The notes: generated from the letters alone by a model not told the origin. A DNA stretch of 64,000 bases from Cereibacter_A sp052244495 (GCA_052244495.1 JBQPXH010000011.1), one strand, 5' to 3'; positions 25,105-34,136 are shown, numbered from the stretch's first letter. A program made the numbers and translations.

Positions 25105-26271
25105 ATGTCCCGCATGAACTACGTCTTCACTTCCGAGTCCGTCTCGGAAGGTCACCCCGACAAGCTGTGCGATCGCGTGTCGGATGCCGTCCTCGATGCC
25201 TTCCTGACCGAGGAGCCCAACGCCCGCGTCGCCTGCGAGACCTTCGCCACCACGAACCGTGTCGTGGTCGGCGGCGAGGTCGGCCTGTCGGATCCCCAGA
25301 AACTCGACGAGTTCATGGGCCGCGTCGACGGCATTGTTCGCGACTGCGTGAAGGACATCGGCTACGAACAGCAGGAGTTCCACTGGCGCACGATCGAGGT
25401 GCAGAACTTCCTCCACCGCCAATCGGCGCATATCGCGCAGGGCGTGGACAAGGACGGCGCCGGCGACCAGGGCATCATGTTCGGCTATGCCTGCCGCGAG
25501 ACGCCCGAGCTGATGCCCGCCCCGATCCAGTATTCGCATGCGATCCTGCGGCGGCTGGCCGAGGTGCGGAAATCGGGCCAGGAGCCCGACCTGCGCCCCG
25601 ACGCCAAGTCGCAGCTCTCGCTGCGCTACGAGAACGGCAAGCCCGTCGAGGTGCGCTCGATCGTGCTCTCGACCCAGCACGCCCATGACGAGCAGACCTC
25701 CGACGACATTCGGGCCATCGTGGAACCCTACATCCGCGAGGTTCTGCCCGAGGGCTGGATCACCGAGGCGACGGAATGGTGGGTGAACCCCACGGGAACC
25801 TTCGTGATCGGCGGGCCGGATGGCGACGCGGGCCTGACGGGCCGCAAGATCATCGTGGATACCTACGGCGGGGCCGCGCCGCACGGTGGCGGTGCGTTCT
25901 CGGGCAAGGATCCGACGAAGGTCGACCGCTCGGCCGCCTATGCTGCACGCTATCTGGCGAAGAACGTGGTCGCCTCGGGTCTGGCCGACCGCTGCACCCT
26001 TCAGGTCTCCTACGCCATCGGCGTGGCCAAGCCGCTGTCGATCTACGTGGACACCCACGGCACCGGCAAGGTGGACGAGGCGCAGATCGAGAAGGCCGTG
26101 GCCGAGTGCATGGACCTCACGCCCCGCGGCATTCGCGAGCATCTGAACCTTTGCCGCCCGATCTATGCCCGCACCTCGGCCTATGGCCACTTCGGCCGTG
26201 CGCCCGAGGCCGATGGCGGCTTCTCCTGGGAGCGGACGGACCTGACCGAGGCGCTGCTGAAGGCCGTCTGA
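25105..26271 (+). CDS. metK: S-adenosylmethionine synthetase
   Basis: 388 aa, full length. Conserved signatures include SEGHPDKLCDRVSDAVLDA (ATP and Mg binding), 'GAGDQGIMFGYA' and the Gly-rich loop GGGAFSGKDPTKVDRS. It makes SAM from methionine and ATP in the cytosol. The ATG at 25105 stands 8 nt after the GGAG of the riboswitch. In-frame starts further upstream would cross the riboswitch and the lnt end, so they are rejected. Confidence 0.97.
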   Translation: MSRMNYVFTSESVSEGHPDKLCDRVSDAVLDAFLTEEPNARVACETFATTNRVVVGGEVGLSDPQKLDEFMGRVDGIVRDCVKDIGYEQQEFHWRTIEVQNFLHRQSAHIAQGVDKDGAGDQGIMFGYACRETPELMPAPIQYSHAILRRLAEVRKSGQEPDLRPDAKSQLSLRYENGKPVEVRSIVLSTQHAHDEQTSDDIRAIVEPYIREVLPEGWITEATEWWVNPTGTFVIGGPDGDAGLTGRKIIVDTYGGAAPHGGGAFSGKDPTKVDRSAAYAARYLAKNVVASGLADRCTLQVSYAIGVAKPLSIYVDTHGTGKVDEAQIEKAVAECMDLTPRGIREHLNLCRPIYARTSAYGHFGRAPEADGGFSWERTDLTEALLKAV

Positions 26272-26285
26272 CTCGCGAGAAGGCT

Positions 26286-26326
26286 GCGGGTCATCCCGAT
26301 GTCGCGAGGCTTCGGGATGACGCCCG
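26286..26326. repeat. Inverted repeat downstream of metK
   Basis: TCATCCCGA (26291-26299) and TCGGGATGA (26312-26320) form a perfect 9-bp stem with a 12-nt loop, extended by GGG/CCC after one bulge. No T-run follows, so it is not a standard terminator. It may be an RNA-stability or REP-like hairpin. Confidence 0.5.
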
Positions 26327-26407
26327 CCCGCGGATGGGGCCTGCTGCGACAGCCGGCAGGAGAACCTCGCGGCACTCTCGTTGGCCCGAGCGGTCGTGAA
26401 CGAAATG

Positions 26408-26431
26408 AAGCCCCGGCGATCGCCGGGGCTT
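26408..26431. terminator. Bidirectional terminator between metK and the convergent gene
   Basis: Perfect palindromic 12-bp stem (AAGCCCCGGCGA/TCGCCGGGGCTT) between two convergent genes. The following bases are only moderately T-rich (TTCTGTCGTT on the plus strand). Confidence 0.55.
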
Positions 26432-26477
26432 CTGTCGTTCTGAAACTCTTGCTGAAACGTGCTTTGTGAAATTCCGA

Positions 26478-27011
26478 TCAGCCGCCGAGGCTGTCCATCA
26501 CGCCGAAGGCGCCGGCGACGCTGCCAAGCTGGCCCGAGCGACCGCTGTCGCGGGCATAGGCCTCGACTGCAGCCGAAGTGCCGGGGCCCCAGGCCCCGTC
26601 GATCGAGCCCGAGTAATAGCCGTAGCGGGCGAGCGAAATCTGCACCTCGCGCCGCATCTGCGGCGAGAGCTCGCGGAAGGCCTGGGCTGCGGGCGTGTAG
26701 TGAACGCTCGGTGCGACGTAGCGCGGCTGGTAGGTGACACGGCGCGGGGCGGTGGTGGCGTAGGTCGCCCGCGGCTGGACGTAGTACTGCGTCGGCGCCG
26801 GCGCGGCATAGCGCGGCTGCTGGCGGGCGAAGGGCCACTGGCCGTTGCTGCGCATGTTCTGGATGACGACGCCCGCGACGGCCGCGGTCGCGGCGCCGGC
26901 AATGAAGGCCTTGTCCTTCTTGCCGAGCGCATGGGCCGGCGCGGCTGCGGCGGGCACCAGCGAGAGCGCGGCCAGCGCGGCGATGGCGGTCTTGCGAAGG
27001 TTGATGGTCAT
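26478..27011 (-). CDS. Secreted peptidoglycan-binding-domain protein
   Basis: 177 aa. A signal peptide (residues 1-28, AALAALSLVPAAAAPAHA) is followed by a Gly/Ala helix that may stay in the membrane. A Tyr/Arg/Pro-rich linker (about 55-110) leads to a C-terminal PG_binding_1-like repeat, LSPQMRREVQISLARYGYYSGSIDGAWGPGTSAAVEAYAR. The last domain is a cell-wall anchor found in many periplasmic proteins; there is no catalytic domain. ATG 27011 was chosen since the upstream extension has no signal character. Convergent with metK. Confidence 0.75.
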   Translation of the reverse strand: MTINLRKTAIAALAALSLVPAAAAPAHALGKKDKAFIAGAATAAVAGVVIQNMRSNGQWPFARQQPRYAAPAPTQYYVQPRATYATTAPRRVTYQPRYVAPSVHYTPAAQAFRELSPQMRREVQISLARYGYYSGSIDGAWGPGTSAAVEAYARDSGRSGQLGSVAGAFGVMDSLGG

Positions 27012-27272
27012 CTCGGTCTCCGTTGTTCGCGCCCCGGTCGGGGGGCGGTGGCATCTGCTGCGTCGGAACATGGTCCGATGGCCGCTGTCAGGCAAAAACT
27101 CCCGATTGCTATCGCATAACAGTGGCTACCAATCCGGCTAAGCATTTGAAATATAATAAGACGATGGCCGGCTCTGCTTCTGGTTCCATCGGAGGCAAGG
27201 AAGGGCCTTCGTGAAGGTTGACCTGCTGGGCTGGGGCGTTTAGGGGCTGGCGGACGCTGCAGAGGTGCCGAA

Positions 27273-28004
27273 ATGAGCGACAAAGACACCCCGGATTCCG
27301 CCCCCGGTCCCCTCGACGGCGGCCCGGCCTCGCCCTGGCGCAATTTCTACGGTCGGCGGTCCGGCAAGACGCTGCGCCCCTCGCAGAAGGTCTATCTCTC
27401 CGAGGACCTCGGGCGGCTGCGGCCCACCGGCATCAGCCGGGAGGAGAACCCCGAGCGCCGACCACTCGATCTGGCGACGCTCTTCGGTGGCCGGCCGGTC
27501 TGGCTCGAGATCGGCTTCGGCGGCGGCGAGCACATGGTGCACATGGCGGCCCAGAACCCCGGGATCGGTCTCATCGGCTGCGAGCCCTTCGTCAATGGCG
27601 TCGCCATGCTGCTTGGCAAGATCCGCGCCGCTGGTGCGGAGAACCTTGCGATCCATCCGGGCGATGCGCGGGACCTCTTCGACGTGCTACCTGAGGCGTC
27701 GATCTCGAAGGCCTTCCTGAACTACCCCGATCCCTGGCCCAAGAAGCGCCACCACAAGCGGCGCTTCGTTACCCAGGGCCATCTCGGGCCGCTGGCCCGT
27801 GTCATGGCACCGGGTGCAGAATTCCGCGTGGCGACCGACATCCCGGATTATGTCCGGCAGACGCTCGAGGAGGTGCCGCAGGCGGGATTCGATCTCGTGG
27901 AGCAGAGCGATCGGCCGTGGGAGGACTGGCTGTCGACGCGCTACGAGCAGAAGGCGCTGCGAGAGGGACGACAACCGCATTACCTCACGTTCCGTCGGCA
28001 GTAG
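27273..28004 (+). CDS. trmB: tRNA (guanine-N7-)-methyltransferase
   Basis: 243 aa. SAM-binding motif I EIGFGGGEHMVHMA (near residue 75) and the TrmB signature NYPDPWPKKRHHKRR (near 150), then 'RVATDIPDY'. It forms m7G46 in tRNAs. Start ATG 27273 has AGAGGTG upstream. The N-terminus carries the family's RRSGKTLRPSQ segment. Stands alone on the plus strand. Confidence 0.95.
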   Translation: MSDKDTPDSAPGPLDGGPASPWRNFYGRRSGKTLRPSQKVYLSEDLGRLRPTGISREENPERRPLDLATLFGGRPVWLEIGFGGGEHMVHMAAQNPGIGLIGCEPFVNGVAMLLGKIRAAGAENLAIHPGDARDLFDVLPEASISKAFLNYPDPWPKKRHHKRRFVTQGHLGPLARVMAPGAEFRVATDIPDYVRQTLEEVPQAGFDLVEQSDRPWEDWLSTRYEQKALREGRQPHYLTFRRQ

Positions 28005-28359
28005 CGCAAGATCTGGAATTATGGCGCAAGGATATACCCTTACACCGTAATCTTCACCCGAACGATGAACACAGTTGCTCGCTCCGGAGTCAGAACAGAC
28101 TTTTCGGATTCCTCGCAACGGCGATTGGTGGATCCGCTGACACCGGATCACATCGTGCCCGAGATGCTCAACGTCGGGGGCATCGGCTCCGGATTGGATC
28201 GCGAATGAATTGCGCCGCCCTCACCTTGGCTGGCAGCGTTTGGATGCAGGACCGGTCCAGAATTCCGATGCGACGCCCGGGGTCGGCCGGATCAGGTTTG
28301 AGGCTGGACCGGGATGGGCGCATTCGGTAAGGCTCACGCCGTCAATCTGGAGGAAGACC
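28005..28359. other. 355-bp gap between trmB and aroA
   Basis: No convincing gene. The left part (28005-28110) is AT-richer than the surroundings and could hold the aroA operon promoter. An in-frame extension of aroA back to 28210 is open but lacks a ribosome-binding site and reads as low-quality protein. No clear terminator stem was found after trmB. Confidence 0.4.
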
Positions 28360-29691
28360 ATGTCCGGACACGGGCCCGCGCAACCGATGACCGCCCGCCG
28401 CTCGGGTCCGCTCAGGGGGCGCGCCGAGATACCGGGCGACAAGTCAATCAGCCACCGGTCGCTGATCCTGGGTGCGATGGCGGTCGGTGAGACACGGATC
28501 AGCGGCCTCCTTGAGGGACAGGACGTGATCGACACCGCGACGGCGATGCGCGCCTTTGGAGCGGAGGTCATCCAGCACGGGCCGGGCGACTGGTCCGTCC
28601 ATGGCGTGGGCGTCGGCGGCTTTGCAGAGCCCTCCGAGGTGATCGACTGCGGCAATTCGGGAACGGGGGTCCGGCTGGTCATGGGGGCCATGGCGACGTC
28701 TCCCATCACGGCCACCTTCACCGGGGACGCGTCGTTGCGCAAGCGGCCTATGGGGCGGGTGACGGATCCTCTGGGGCTCTTCGGGACGCGGGCCTACGGG
28801 CGCAAGGGCGGGCGGCTGCCGATGACCATCGTGGGGGCGGCCGATCCGGTGCCGGTGCGCTATACGGTGCCTATGCCCTCGGCGCAGGTGAAGTCGGCGG
28901 TCCTTCTTGCGGGGCTGAACGCGCCGGGAGAGACGGTGGTCATCGAGCGCGAGGCGACGCGGGACCATTCCGAGCGGATGCTGCGCGGCTTCGGGGCGGA
29001 ACTGACCGTCGAGGCCGGGCCCGAGGGGCAGGTGATCACCCTCACGGGTCAGCCCGAGCTCAGGCCGCAGACGGTGGCGGTTCCGCGCGATCCGTCCTCG
29101 GCGGCCTTTCCGGTCTGCGCTGCGCTGATCGTCGAGGGCTCCGAGATCCTCGTGCCAGGCGTAAGCCGCAATCCGACGCGGGACGGGCTCTACGTGACGC
29201 TGCTCGAGATGGGTGCTGACATCGCCTTCGAGAACGAGCGCGAGGAGGGCGGCGAGCCGGTGGCCGACCTCCGCGTGCGCGCCTCGGCGCTGAAGGGGGT
29301 CGAGGTCCCGCCCGAGCGTGCGCCCTCGATGATCGACGAATACCCGATCCTCTCGGTGGTGGCGGCCTTCGCGGAAGGCGCCACGGTCATGCGGGGCGTG
29401 AAGGAACTGCGCGTAAAGGAGAGCGACCGGATCGACGCCATGGCGCGGGGCCTCGAGGCCTGCGGCGTGCGGATCGACGAGGAAGAGGACATGCTGACCG
29501 TTCACGGGATGGAGCGCGTGCCCGGCGGCGCGACCTGCGCCACGCATCTCGACCACCGGATCGCGATGAGCTTCCTCGTGCTCGGCATGGCTGCCGACAT
29601 ACCGGTCTCCGTCGACGACGGCTCGCCGATCGCGACCTCGTTTCCGGCCTTCCGGAACCTGATGGTCGGGCTCGGGGCGGATCTTTCGTGA
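28360..29691 (+). CDS. aroA: 3-phosphoshikimate 1-carboxyvinyltransferase (EPSP synthase, class II)
   Basis: 443 aa. The four class II signatures are present: GDKSISHR, SAQVK, RDHSE and NPTR. The glyphosate-contact loop reads GNSGTG, with Gly at the place where the tolerant CP4 enzyme has Ala. It joins shikimate-3-phosphate and PEP in aromatic synthesis. The start ATG 28360 has GGAGG 7 nt upstream. First gene of the aroA-cmk-rpsA string. A sensitive phenotype is inferred only from that residue. Confidence 0.95.
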   Translation: MSGHGPAQPMTARRSGPLRGRAEIPGDKSISHRSLILGAMAVGETRISGLLEGQDVIDTATAMRAFGAEVIQHGPGDWSVHGVGVGGFAEPSEVIDCGNSGTGVRLVMGAMATSPITATFTGDASLRKRPMGRVTDPLGLFGTRAYGRKGGRLPMTIVGAADPVPVRYTVPMPSAQVKSAVLLAGLNAPGETVVIEREATRDHSERMLRGFGAELTVEAGPEGQVITLTGQPELRPQTVAVPRDPSSAAFPVCAALIVEGSEILVPGVSRNPTRDGLYVTLLEMGADIAFENEREEGGEPVADLRVRASALKGVEVPPERAPSMIDEYPILSVVAAFAEGATVMRGVKELRVKESDRIDAMARGLEACGVRIDEEEDMLTVHGMERVPGGATCATHLDHRIAMSFLVLGMAADIPVSVDDGSPIATSFPAFRNLMVGLGADLS

Positions 29692-29700
29692 GGCCGGAAA

Positions 29701-29754
29701 GCGGGGGCTTCGCGCCCCCGCACCCCCGCGGGATACTTGAGCGAGAATGAAAGG
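29701..29754 (+). repeat. Dispersed hairpin-plus-GGATACTT element, copy 1
   Basis: A GCGGGGGC/GCCCCCGC hairpin (29701-29721) followed by ACCCCCGC and the core GGATACTTGAGCGAGAATGA-AAGG (29731-29754). Related copies occur at 44379, 55763 and 57855. This copy lies between aroA and cmk, and its terminal AAAGG serves as the cmk Shine-Dalgarno. Confidence 0.75.
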
Positions 29755-29761
29755 CGGCGGC

Positions 29762-30382
29762 ATGCGCTTCACGGTGGCGATCGACGGGCCGGCGGCGGCC
29801 GGCAAGGGCACGCTCTCGCGGGCGGTCGCGGCGCATTTCCGCTTCGCGCATCTGGACACGGGGCTGCTTTACCGCGCCGTGGGCGCGAAGGTCGCCGAAG
29901 GGGCCGAGCCGGTGGCGGCGGCGCGCGGCCTGGAGCTCGCCGACCTCGAGCGTGGCGACCTGCGGTCGGCCGAGGCGGGGCAGGCGGCGAGCCGCGTGGC
30001 GGCGCTGCCCGAGGTGCGGGCGGCGCTCGTCGACTTTCAGCGGCACTTCGCCCGGCGCGAGGGCGGGGCGGTTCTGGACGGGCGCGACATCGGCACGGTG
30101 ATCTGTCCCGAAGCGGAGGTGAAGTTCTTCGTGACCGCCTCGGACGAGGAGCGCGCGCGGCGGCGCTGGCTGGAACTGGCGGCGAAGGGCGGGGCGGGCA
30201 CCGAGGCCGAGATCCTGGCCGATCTGCGCGAGCGCGACCGGCGCGACCGGGAGCGCGAGGCGGCGCCGCTGCGGCCGGCGCCCGATGCGCTCTTGCTCGA
30301 CACGACGGAACTGACTATAGACGCGGCAGTGAACAAGGCGATCGAAGCCATCAGACTCAGGCAGGCGCAGGGTCGGGAGTAA
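29762..30382 (+). CDS. cmk: Cytidylate kinase
   Basis: 206 aa. P-loop DGPAAAGKGT at residues 7-16, then LDTGLLYRAV and 'LDGRDIGTVICPEA', all typical of CMP kinase. It phosphorylates CMP and dCMP. ATG 29762 was preferred over ATG 29747 because AAAGG lies 7 nt upstream; that site comes from the repeat element's end. Encoded between aroA and rpsA as in many Proteobacteria. Confidence 0.94.
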   Translation: MRFTVAIDGPAAAGKGTLSRAVAAHFRFAHLDTGLLYRAVGAKVAEGAEPVAAARGLELADLERGDLRSAEAGQAASRVAALPEVRAALVDFQRHFARREGGAVLDGRDIGTVICPEAEVKFFVTASDEERARRRWLELAAKGGAGTEAEILADLRERDRRDREREAAPLRPAPDALLLDTTELTIDAAVNKAIEAIRLRQAQGRE

Positions 30383-30492
30383 TCCTCGGCCCTTGTTGTT
30401 TTGAAGCGCCCGTGTTCGCTGCGGATGCGAAAAGACCGGCGGAGCCAACCGCCAGGCCCGTGAAAAATGATGTGAAAAGGAAAACTGACTGC

Positions 30493-32178
30493 ATGTGCGC
30501 TAAAGCAACCATGGAAGAATTCGAGGCCCTCCTGAACGAGAGCCTCCAGATCGATACCCCCCAGGAGGGTTCGGTCGTGAAGGGCAAGGTCATCGCCGTC
30601 GAAGCGGGCCAGGCCATCATCGACGTTGGCTACAAGATGGAAGGCCGCGTCGACCTGAAGGAATTCGCCGACATGAGCGGCAACGTCGACATCTCTGTCG
30701 GCGACGAGGTCGAGGTCTACCTTGACCGCGTGGAAAACGCGCGTGGCGAGGCCGTCATCAGCCGTGACAAGGCCAAGCGCGAGGAAGCCTGGGACCGTCT
30801 CGAGAAGGCCTATGCCAACGAGACCCGCGTCGAAGGCGCCATCTTCGGTCGCGTCAAGGGCGGCTTTACCGTCGATCTCGGCGGCGCCGTGGCCTTCCTG
30901 CCCGGTTCGCAGGTCGATGTGCGCCCCGTGCGCGATGCCGGCCCGCTGATGGGCATGAAGCAGCCGTTCCAGATCCTGAAGATGGACCGTCGCCGCGGCA
31001 ACATCGTCGTGTCGCGTCGCGCCATCCTCGAAGAGAGCCGCGCCGAACAGCGCGCCGAGGTCATCTCGAACCTCTTCGAAGGCCAGACCGTTGACGGCGT
31101 CGTCAAGAACATCACCGAATACGGTGCGTTCGTCGACCTCGGCGGCGTGGACGGCCTGCTGCACGTCACCGACATGGCGTGGCGCCGCGTGAACCACCCG
31201 TCCGAGATCCTGTCGATCGGCGAGACCGTGAAGGTCCAGGTCATCAAGATCAACAAGGAAACCCACCGTATCAGCCTGGGCATGAAGCAGCTCCAGTCCG
31301 ATCCGTGGGATGCGGTGGAAAAAGCCTATCCGATCGGCTCGGTGCACAAGGGCCGCGTGACCAACATCACCGACTACGGCGCGTTCGTCGAGCTGGAAGC
31401 CGGTGTCGAAGGTCTGGTCCACGTCTCGGAAATGAGCTGGACCAAGAAGAACGTGCACCCCGGCAAGATCGTCTCGACCTCGCAGGAGGTGGACGTCATG
31501 GTGCTGGAAATCGACAGCGCCAAGCGCCGCGTGTCGCTCGGTCTCAAGCAGACCATGCGCAACCCTTGGGAAGTCTTTGCCGAAACCCACCCGGTCGGCA
31601 CCCCGATCGAGGGCGAGGTCAAGAACATCACCGAATTCGGTCTGTTCGTGGGTCTCGAGCACGACATCGACGGCATGGTGCACCTCTCGGATCTCAGCTG
31701 GGATCAGCGCGGCGAGGAAGCCATCCAGAACTACCGCAAGGGCGACGTCGTGAAGGCGGTCGTCACCGAGGTCGACACCGACAAGGAGCGGATCTCGCTC
31801 TCGATCAAGGCGCTCGGCGACGACACCTTCTCGGAAGCCATCGAGGGCGTGAAGCGCGGCTCGGTCATCACCGTGACCGTGACGGCGATCGAGGACGGCG
31901 GCATCGAGGTCGAATACAACTCGATGAAGTCGTTCATCCGCCGCTCGGACCTGTCGCGCGACCGTGCCGACCAGCGCCCCGAGCGCTTCCAGGTGGGCGA
32001 CAAGGTCGATGTTCGCGTGACCAACGTGGACGCCAAGACCCGCCGCCTCGGCCTGTCGATCAAGGCGCGCGAGATCGCGGAAGAGAAAGAGGCCGTCGAG
32101 CAGTATGGCTCGTCCGATTCGGGCGCGTCGCTGGGCGACATCCTCGGCGCGGCGCTGCGCAACAGCGAACGCGGCTGA
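30493..32178 (+). CDS. rpsA: 30S ribosomal protein S1
   Basis: 561 aa with six S1 (OB-fold) repeats. Repeats 3 to 6 show the well-kept pattern 'G.V.NITEYGAFVDLGGVDGLLHVTDM' (near residue 205) and relatives near 290, 380 and 465. It binds mRNA leaders on the 30S subunit. Codon use is strongly biased to C-ending codons, as expected for high expression. The 110-bp leader after cmk is AT-richer and may hold its own promoter or an autoregulatory site. M7 is a possible alternative start. Confidence 0.97.
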   Translation: MCAKATMEEFEALLNESLQIDTPQEGSVVKGKVIAVEAGQAIIDVGYKMEGRVDLKEFADMSGNVDISVGDEVEVYLDRVENARGEAVISRDKAKREEAWDRLEKAYANETRVEGAIFGRVKGGFTVDLGGAVAFLPGSQVDVRPVRDAGPLMGMKQPFQILKMDRRRGNIVVSRRAILEESRAEQRAEVISNLFEGQTVDGVVKNITEYGAFVDLGGVDGLLHVTDMAWRRVNHPSEILSIGETVKVQVIKINKETHRISLGMKQLQSDPWDAVEKAYPIGSVHKGRVTNITDYGAFVELEAGVEGLVHVSEMSWTKKNVHPGKIVSTSQEVDVMVLEIDSAKRRVSLGLKQTMRNPWEVFAETHPVGTPIEGEVKNITEFGLFVGLEHDIDGMVHLSDLSWDQRGEEAIQNYRKGDVVKAVVTEVDTDKERISLSIKALGDDTFSEAIEGVKRGSVITVTVTAIEDGGIEVEYNSMKSFIRRSDLSRDRADQRPERFQVGDKVDVRVTNVDAKTRRLGLSIKAREIAEEKEAVEQYGSSDSGASLGDILGAALRNSERG

Positions 32179-32200
32179 GTTCGCCTCAGGGACTAAGGGA

Positions 32201-32236
32201 GGGCTCCGCGGGATCGCGGAGCCCTTCGCATTTCTC
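32201..32236 (+). terminator. Terminator after rpsA
   Basis: Perfect 10-bp stem GGGCTCCGCG/CGCGGAGCCC (32201-32210 with 32215-32224) with loop GGAT, followed by TTCGCATTTCT. Confidence 0.7.
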
Positions 32237-32353
32237 CGCCCATTGCCCGGAAGTGCCCCTGATTCCACGGTTTTCCAGTTTGTGCAGAGCTATTTTTTCC
32301 TCTATCCTCCCCTTGCATAAGGCGTCCGCCGAAGGCGGCTCAGGGGGGCAAGG

Positions 32354-32635
32354 ATGATCCGATCGGAACTGATCCAGAAAATAGCCGACGAAAATCCCCA
32401 CCTCACCCAGCGTCACGTCGAGCGGATCGTGAATACCGTCTTCGAGGAGATCATCGAGGCCCTGGCCCGCGGGGATCGGGTGGAACTGCGCGGATTCGGC
32501 GCATTCTCGGTCAAGTCGCGGGATGCCAGAGTCGGCCGCAACCCGAGAACGGGTGAAGCCGTCGAAGTCGAAGACAAGAAGGTTCCCTTCTTCAAAACCG
32601 GCAAGCTGCTGCGCGACCGCCTGAACGCGAAGTGA
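32354..32635 (+). CDS. ihfB: Integration host factor subunit beta
   Basis: 93 aa, typical length. HU/IHF fold with 'ELRGFGAFSVKSRDARVGRNPRTGE' carrying the intercalating Pro arm (RNPRTG), and C-terminal FKTGKLLRDRLN. It pairs with IhfA and bends DNA, notably at sigma-54 promoters and phage att sites, both of which have counterparts in this window. Start supported by CAAGGA upstream. It follows rpsA as is usual, beyond a terminator. Confidence 0.95.
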   Translation: MIRSELIQKIADENPHLTQRHVERIVNTVFEEIIEALARGDRVELRGFGAFSVKSRDARVGRNPRTGEAVEVEDKKVPFFKTGKLLRDRLNAK

Positions 32636-32674
32636 ACGCGCGGCATTGCCCCTCTGAATGGTGAGCAGGACCCT

Positions 32675-33055
32675 ATGATCCGTTGGTTGCGTATCCTCTT
32701 CCTCGTCGTCCTTGCGGTGGTGCTGCTGACCGTCGCGCTCGCCCACCGGGATCCGGTGGCGGTGAAACTCATGCCGGAAAACCTGTCGACCTTCGTGGGC
32801 ACCGACTGGGCTGCCTGGTCGATGGAGCTTCCGCTCTATGCGGTGATCTTCGGCGGCATCGTCGCCGGCCTGCTGATCGGCTTCTTCTGGGAATGGATGC
32901 GCGAGCACAAGCATCGCGCCGAAGCCCGTCGCAAGGCGAAGGAAGTTAAGACCCTGCAGCGCGAGGTCTCCACGCTGAAATCCAAGGTCGAGACGGCGAA
33001 CGCCGCCGGCGCTCCGAAGAACGACGTTCTGACGGCGCTCTCGAAATCGGCCTGA
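32675..33055 (+). CDS. LapA-domain inner-membrane protein (DUF1049)
   Basis: 126 aa. Two membrane helices (about residues 5-25 and 50-72) with HRDPVAVKLMPE between them, then a cytoplasmic coiled coil (about 85-112, Lys/Glu heptads). This matches LapA, an adaptor in LPS-assembly control in E. coli, though LapB is not adjacent. The stop overlaps the trpF start (TGATG), so the two are coupled. Confidence 0.8.
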   Translation: MIRWLRILFLVVLAVVLLTVALAHRDPVAVKLMPENLSTFVGTDWAAWSMELPLYAVIFGGIVAGLLIGFFWEWMREHKHRAEARRKAKEVKTLQREVSTLKSKVETANAAGAPKNDVLTALSKSA

Positions 33056-33693
33056 TGGCCCCTGTCCGCGTCAAGGTCTGTGGGCTGCGGACGGAAGCAG
33101 ATGTAAAGGTGGCCGCGTCCTCGGGCGCGGCCTACTTCGGTCTGGTGTTCTTCCCGAAATCGCCGCGCAATGTCTCGCTGGATCAGGCGCGCTTGCTGGC
33201 CCTGTCGGCACCCGCCGGCATCGCAAAGGTGGCCCTGACCGTGGATGCCGACGACGCGGCGCTCGACGCGATCGTCGAGGCCGTGCCGCTCGACATGATC
33301 CAGCTCCATGGCCACGAGAGCCCCGAGCGCGTGGCCGAGGTGCGCGCCCGTTACGGCCTGCCGGTGATGAAGGCGGTGGGCGTGGCCGACGAGACTGACC
33401 TGCCGCAGATCCTCGAGCAGTCGCTGGCGGCGGACCAGATCCTGATCGACGCCAAGGCGCCGAAGGGCGCGGCCCTGCCCGGAGGGAACGGGCTTTCCTT
33501 CGACTGGCGCCTGATCGCGGGAAGGCACTGGATCCGACCGTGGATGCTCGCGGGGGGGCTCACGTCCGAGAACCTGGCCGAAGCCGTGCGGCGGACCGGG
33601 GCGTCGCAGGTGGACGTCTCGTCCGGCGTCGAATCCGCGCCCGGCGTGAAGGATCCGGACCGGATCGCGGCGTTCCTCAAGGCTGCCCGATGA
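33055..33693 (+). CDS. trpF: Phosphoribosylanthranilate isomerase
   Basis: 212 aa TIM barrel. The catalytic Cys in VKVCGLR (near residue 8), 'YFGLVFFPKSPRNVS', 'IQLHGHE' and the phosphate loop LAGGLTSENLAEAV are all present. Third step of tryptophan synthesis from anthranilate. Coupled to the LapA-like gene upstream and by ATGA to the acetyltransferase downstream; trpB follows. Confidence 0.95.
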   Translation: MAPVRVKVCGLRTEADVKVAASSGAAYFGLVFFPKSPRNVSLDQARLLALSAPAGIAKVALTVDADDAALDAIVEAVPLDMIQLHGHESPERVAEVRARYGLPVMKAVGVADETDLPQILEQSLAADQILIDAKAPKGAALPGGNGLSFDWRLIAGRHWIRPWMLAGGLTSENLAEAVRRTGASQVDVSSGVESAPGVKDPDRIAAFLKAAR

Positions 33694-34136
33694 TCGTATT
33701 TCGCGCGGCCGAACGCGCGGACGTGGCCGCCATCGTGGCGCTTCTGGCCGATGATGCGCTCGGCGCGCAGCGCGAGACCGCGGATCTGGAAACCTATCTC
33801 GCCGCCTTCGACCGCATGGCCGAAGCGCCGAGCATGTTCCTGCTGGTGGGGGAGATCGAGGGGCGGGTGGTCGCGACCTATCAGCTGGCGATCCTGCCCG
33901 GCCTGTCGCTGCGGGCCGCGACCCGCGCGCTTGTCGAGGCGGTGCGTGTGTCGGCCGACCTGCGCTCGCAGGGGCTCGGCGCGTTGCTGATGGCGGATGC
34001 CGAGGCACGGGCCCGTGCGGCCGGGGCCAGCCTGATCCAGCTCACGACCCACCGTTCGCGCGAGAGGGCTCACCGCTTCTACGACCGCCTCGGCTTTACC
34101 GCATCGCACATCGGGTATAAACGGGCGCTGGACTGA
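33690..34136 (+). CDS. GNAT family N-acetyltransferase
   Basis: 148 aa. GNAT motif A is 'VRVSADLRSQGLGALLMADAEARARAAG' (near residue 88-115, with the Q/RxxGxG/A acetyl-CoA loop SQGLGA), and motif B is 'RAHRFYDRLGF'. The substrate is unknown. Its start overlaps the trpF stop and trpB follows after 15 bp, so it is carried inside the tryptophan operon. No sign links it to tryptophan chemistry. Confidence 0.85.
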   Translation: MIVFRAAERADVAAIVALLADDALGAQRETADLETYLAAFDRMAEAPSMFLLVGEIEGRVVATYQLAILPGLSLRAATRALVEAVRVSADLRSQGLGALLMADAEARARAAGASLIQLTTHRSRERAHRFYDRLGFTASHIGYKRALD

